Shown here: piece by piece, positions 5,766-6,025 of the stretch | How positions within the stretch are numbered: position 1 is the first letter of the stretch | How the letters are laid out: every line of letters begins with the position of its first letter | From: Bacillota bacterium | GTDB lineage: Bacteria; Bacillota; Clostridia; Christensenellales; Pumilibacteraceae | Direction of reading: 5' to 3' | Assembly (NCBI GenBank): GCA_009787685.1 | Contig: WQSV01000097.1 | Coordinates: 1 to 6,025 of the forward strand | Length of the DNA: 6,025 bases | Notes under the pieces: model-generated | What the model was told of the DNA's origin: nothing | Databases searched by the model: none | Seen by the model: the letters and a program-made list of their open reading frames with translations, nothing else | Program-made: the position numbers and the translations under genes

Positions 5766-6025
5766 TGCTTGCCTCTGCGGTGGTTTCGGCGTGGCGTGCA
5801 ACAGAAATCAGCAGGTTGACAGACTTTGCATTTGCAAGAAATGAGAAAGATTTTACTTCTGAAAATTGGCTAGCAATTCAAACTTATGTTGATGAGGGGA
5901 GTGTCGAAATTAACAGAGAGACAAGGCAGCATGGAATGGCTCAAATTAGAAGATTTTTCGCGGACAAAATAAGAGTTGTTCCAAGAATAGGAGCAATTGA
6001 TTTTAAGTTAGTTGAAAATGCTTTT
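5765..6025 (+). CDS. Partial gene with a surface-protein-type helical module, cut by the window edge
   Basis: Starting at ATG 5765 the frame stays open for 87 codons to the window end; an in-frame stop at 5753-5755 limits it on the left. The only ribosome-site candidate is the weak AAAGAAG at 5754-5760. The product begins MLASAVVSAWRATEISRL and has no signal peptide. Residues about 10-67 follow a pattern I know from repeated three-helix modules of Bacillota surface proteins: A-x3-E-I-x2-L-x2-F-A, then DFTSENWLAIQ, then V-x2-G-x3-I, ending in VVPRI. I cannot assign a family name with certainty. Such modules normally sit in exported proteins, so the missing export signal may mean this is a 5'-damaged gene. 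No promoter is evident after the terminator at 5703. Confidence 0.55.
   Translation, partial: MLASAVVSAWRATEISRLTDFAFARNEKDFTSENWLAIQTYVDEGSVEINRETRQHGMAQIRRFFADKIRVVPRIGAIDFKLVENAF

Overview
The window looks like a piece of the chromosome of a low-GC Gram-positive bacterium (Bacillota), most likely an uncultured anaerobic or gut lineage. The clues are AT-rich codon use with the standard code, strong GGAGG ribosome sites, a lipobox signal peptide on a very large surface protein, an ECF-type vitamin transporter subunit, and a tetrahydrofolate (THF) riboswitch, an RNA class known mainly from Bacillota. The genus cannot be told from the sequence. All genes seen are on the + strand. There are no tRNA, rRNA, CRISPR or insertion-sequence features.

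Layout. (1) 17-3943: a 1308-residue lipoprotein with a lipid-anchor cysteine, two cysteine-rich CxC/CxxC blocks around a small beta-type module, and then eleven divergent ~92-105-residue modules that look like fibronectin-III/Ig-type beta sandwiches. (2) 3944-4134: a gene-free stretch with three stems, one of them terminator-like, that partly exclude each other. (3) 4142-4440: a strong sigma-A promoter with a palindrome over its -35 box, then a THF riboswitch whose P1, P2, P3 and pseudoknot can all be drawn, then an expression platform in which a terminator hairpin holds the Shine-Dalgarno sequence. (4) 4441-5664: a folate-family ECF S component (FolT-like) carrying an unusual insertion of two extra membrane helices and a ~105-residue tyrosine-rich external segment. 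(5) 5668-5703: a near-perfect, probably bidirectional terminator. (6) 5727-6025: a 12-codon mini-ORF whose stop overlaps the start of a reading frame running off the right edge; that frame carries a helical module of a kind common in Bacillota surface proteins but has no signal peptide.

How it works together. The riboswitch and transporter form a self-contained regulated unit: when folate is plentiful the aptamer should lock P1 and the pseudoknot, free the terminator arm and shut off uptake. The lipoprotein is a separate transcription unit, and nothing in the sequence ties it to folate. The most unusual items are the external insertion in the transporter, the enlarged aptamer with an extra hairpin, and the cysteine-rich head of the repeat lipoprotein.
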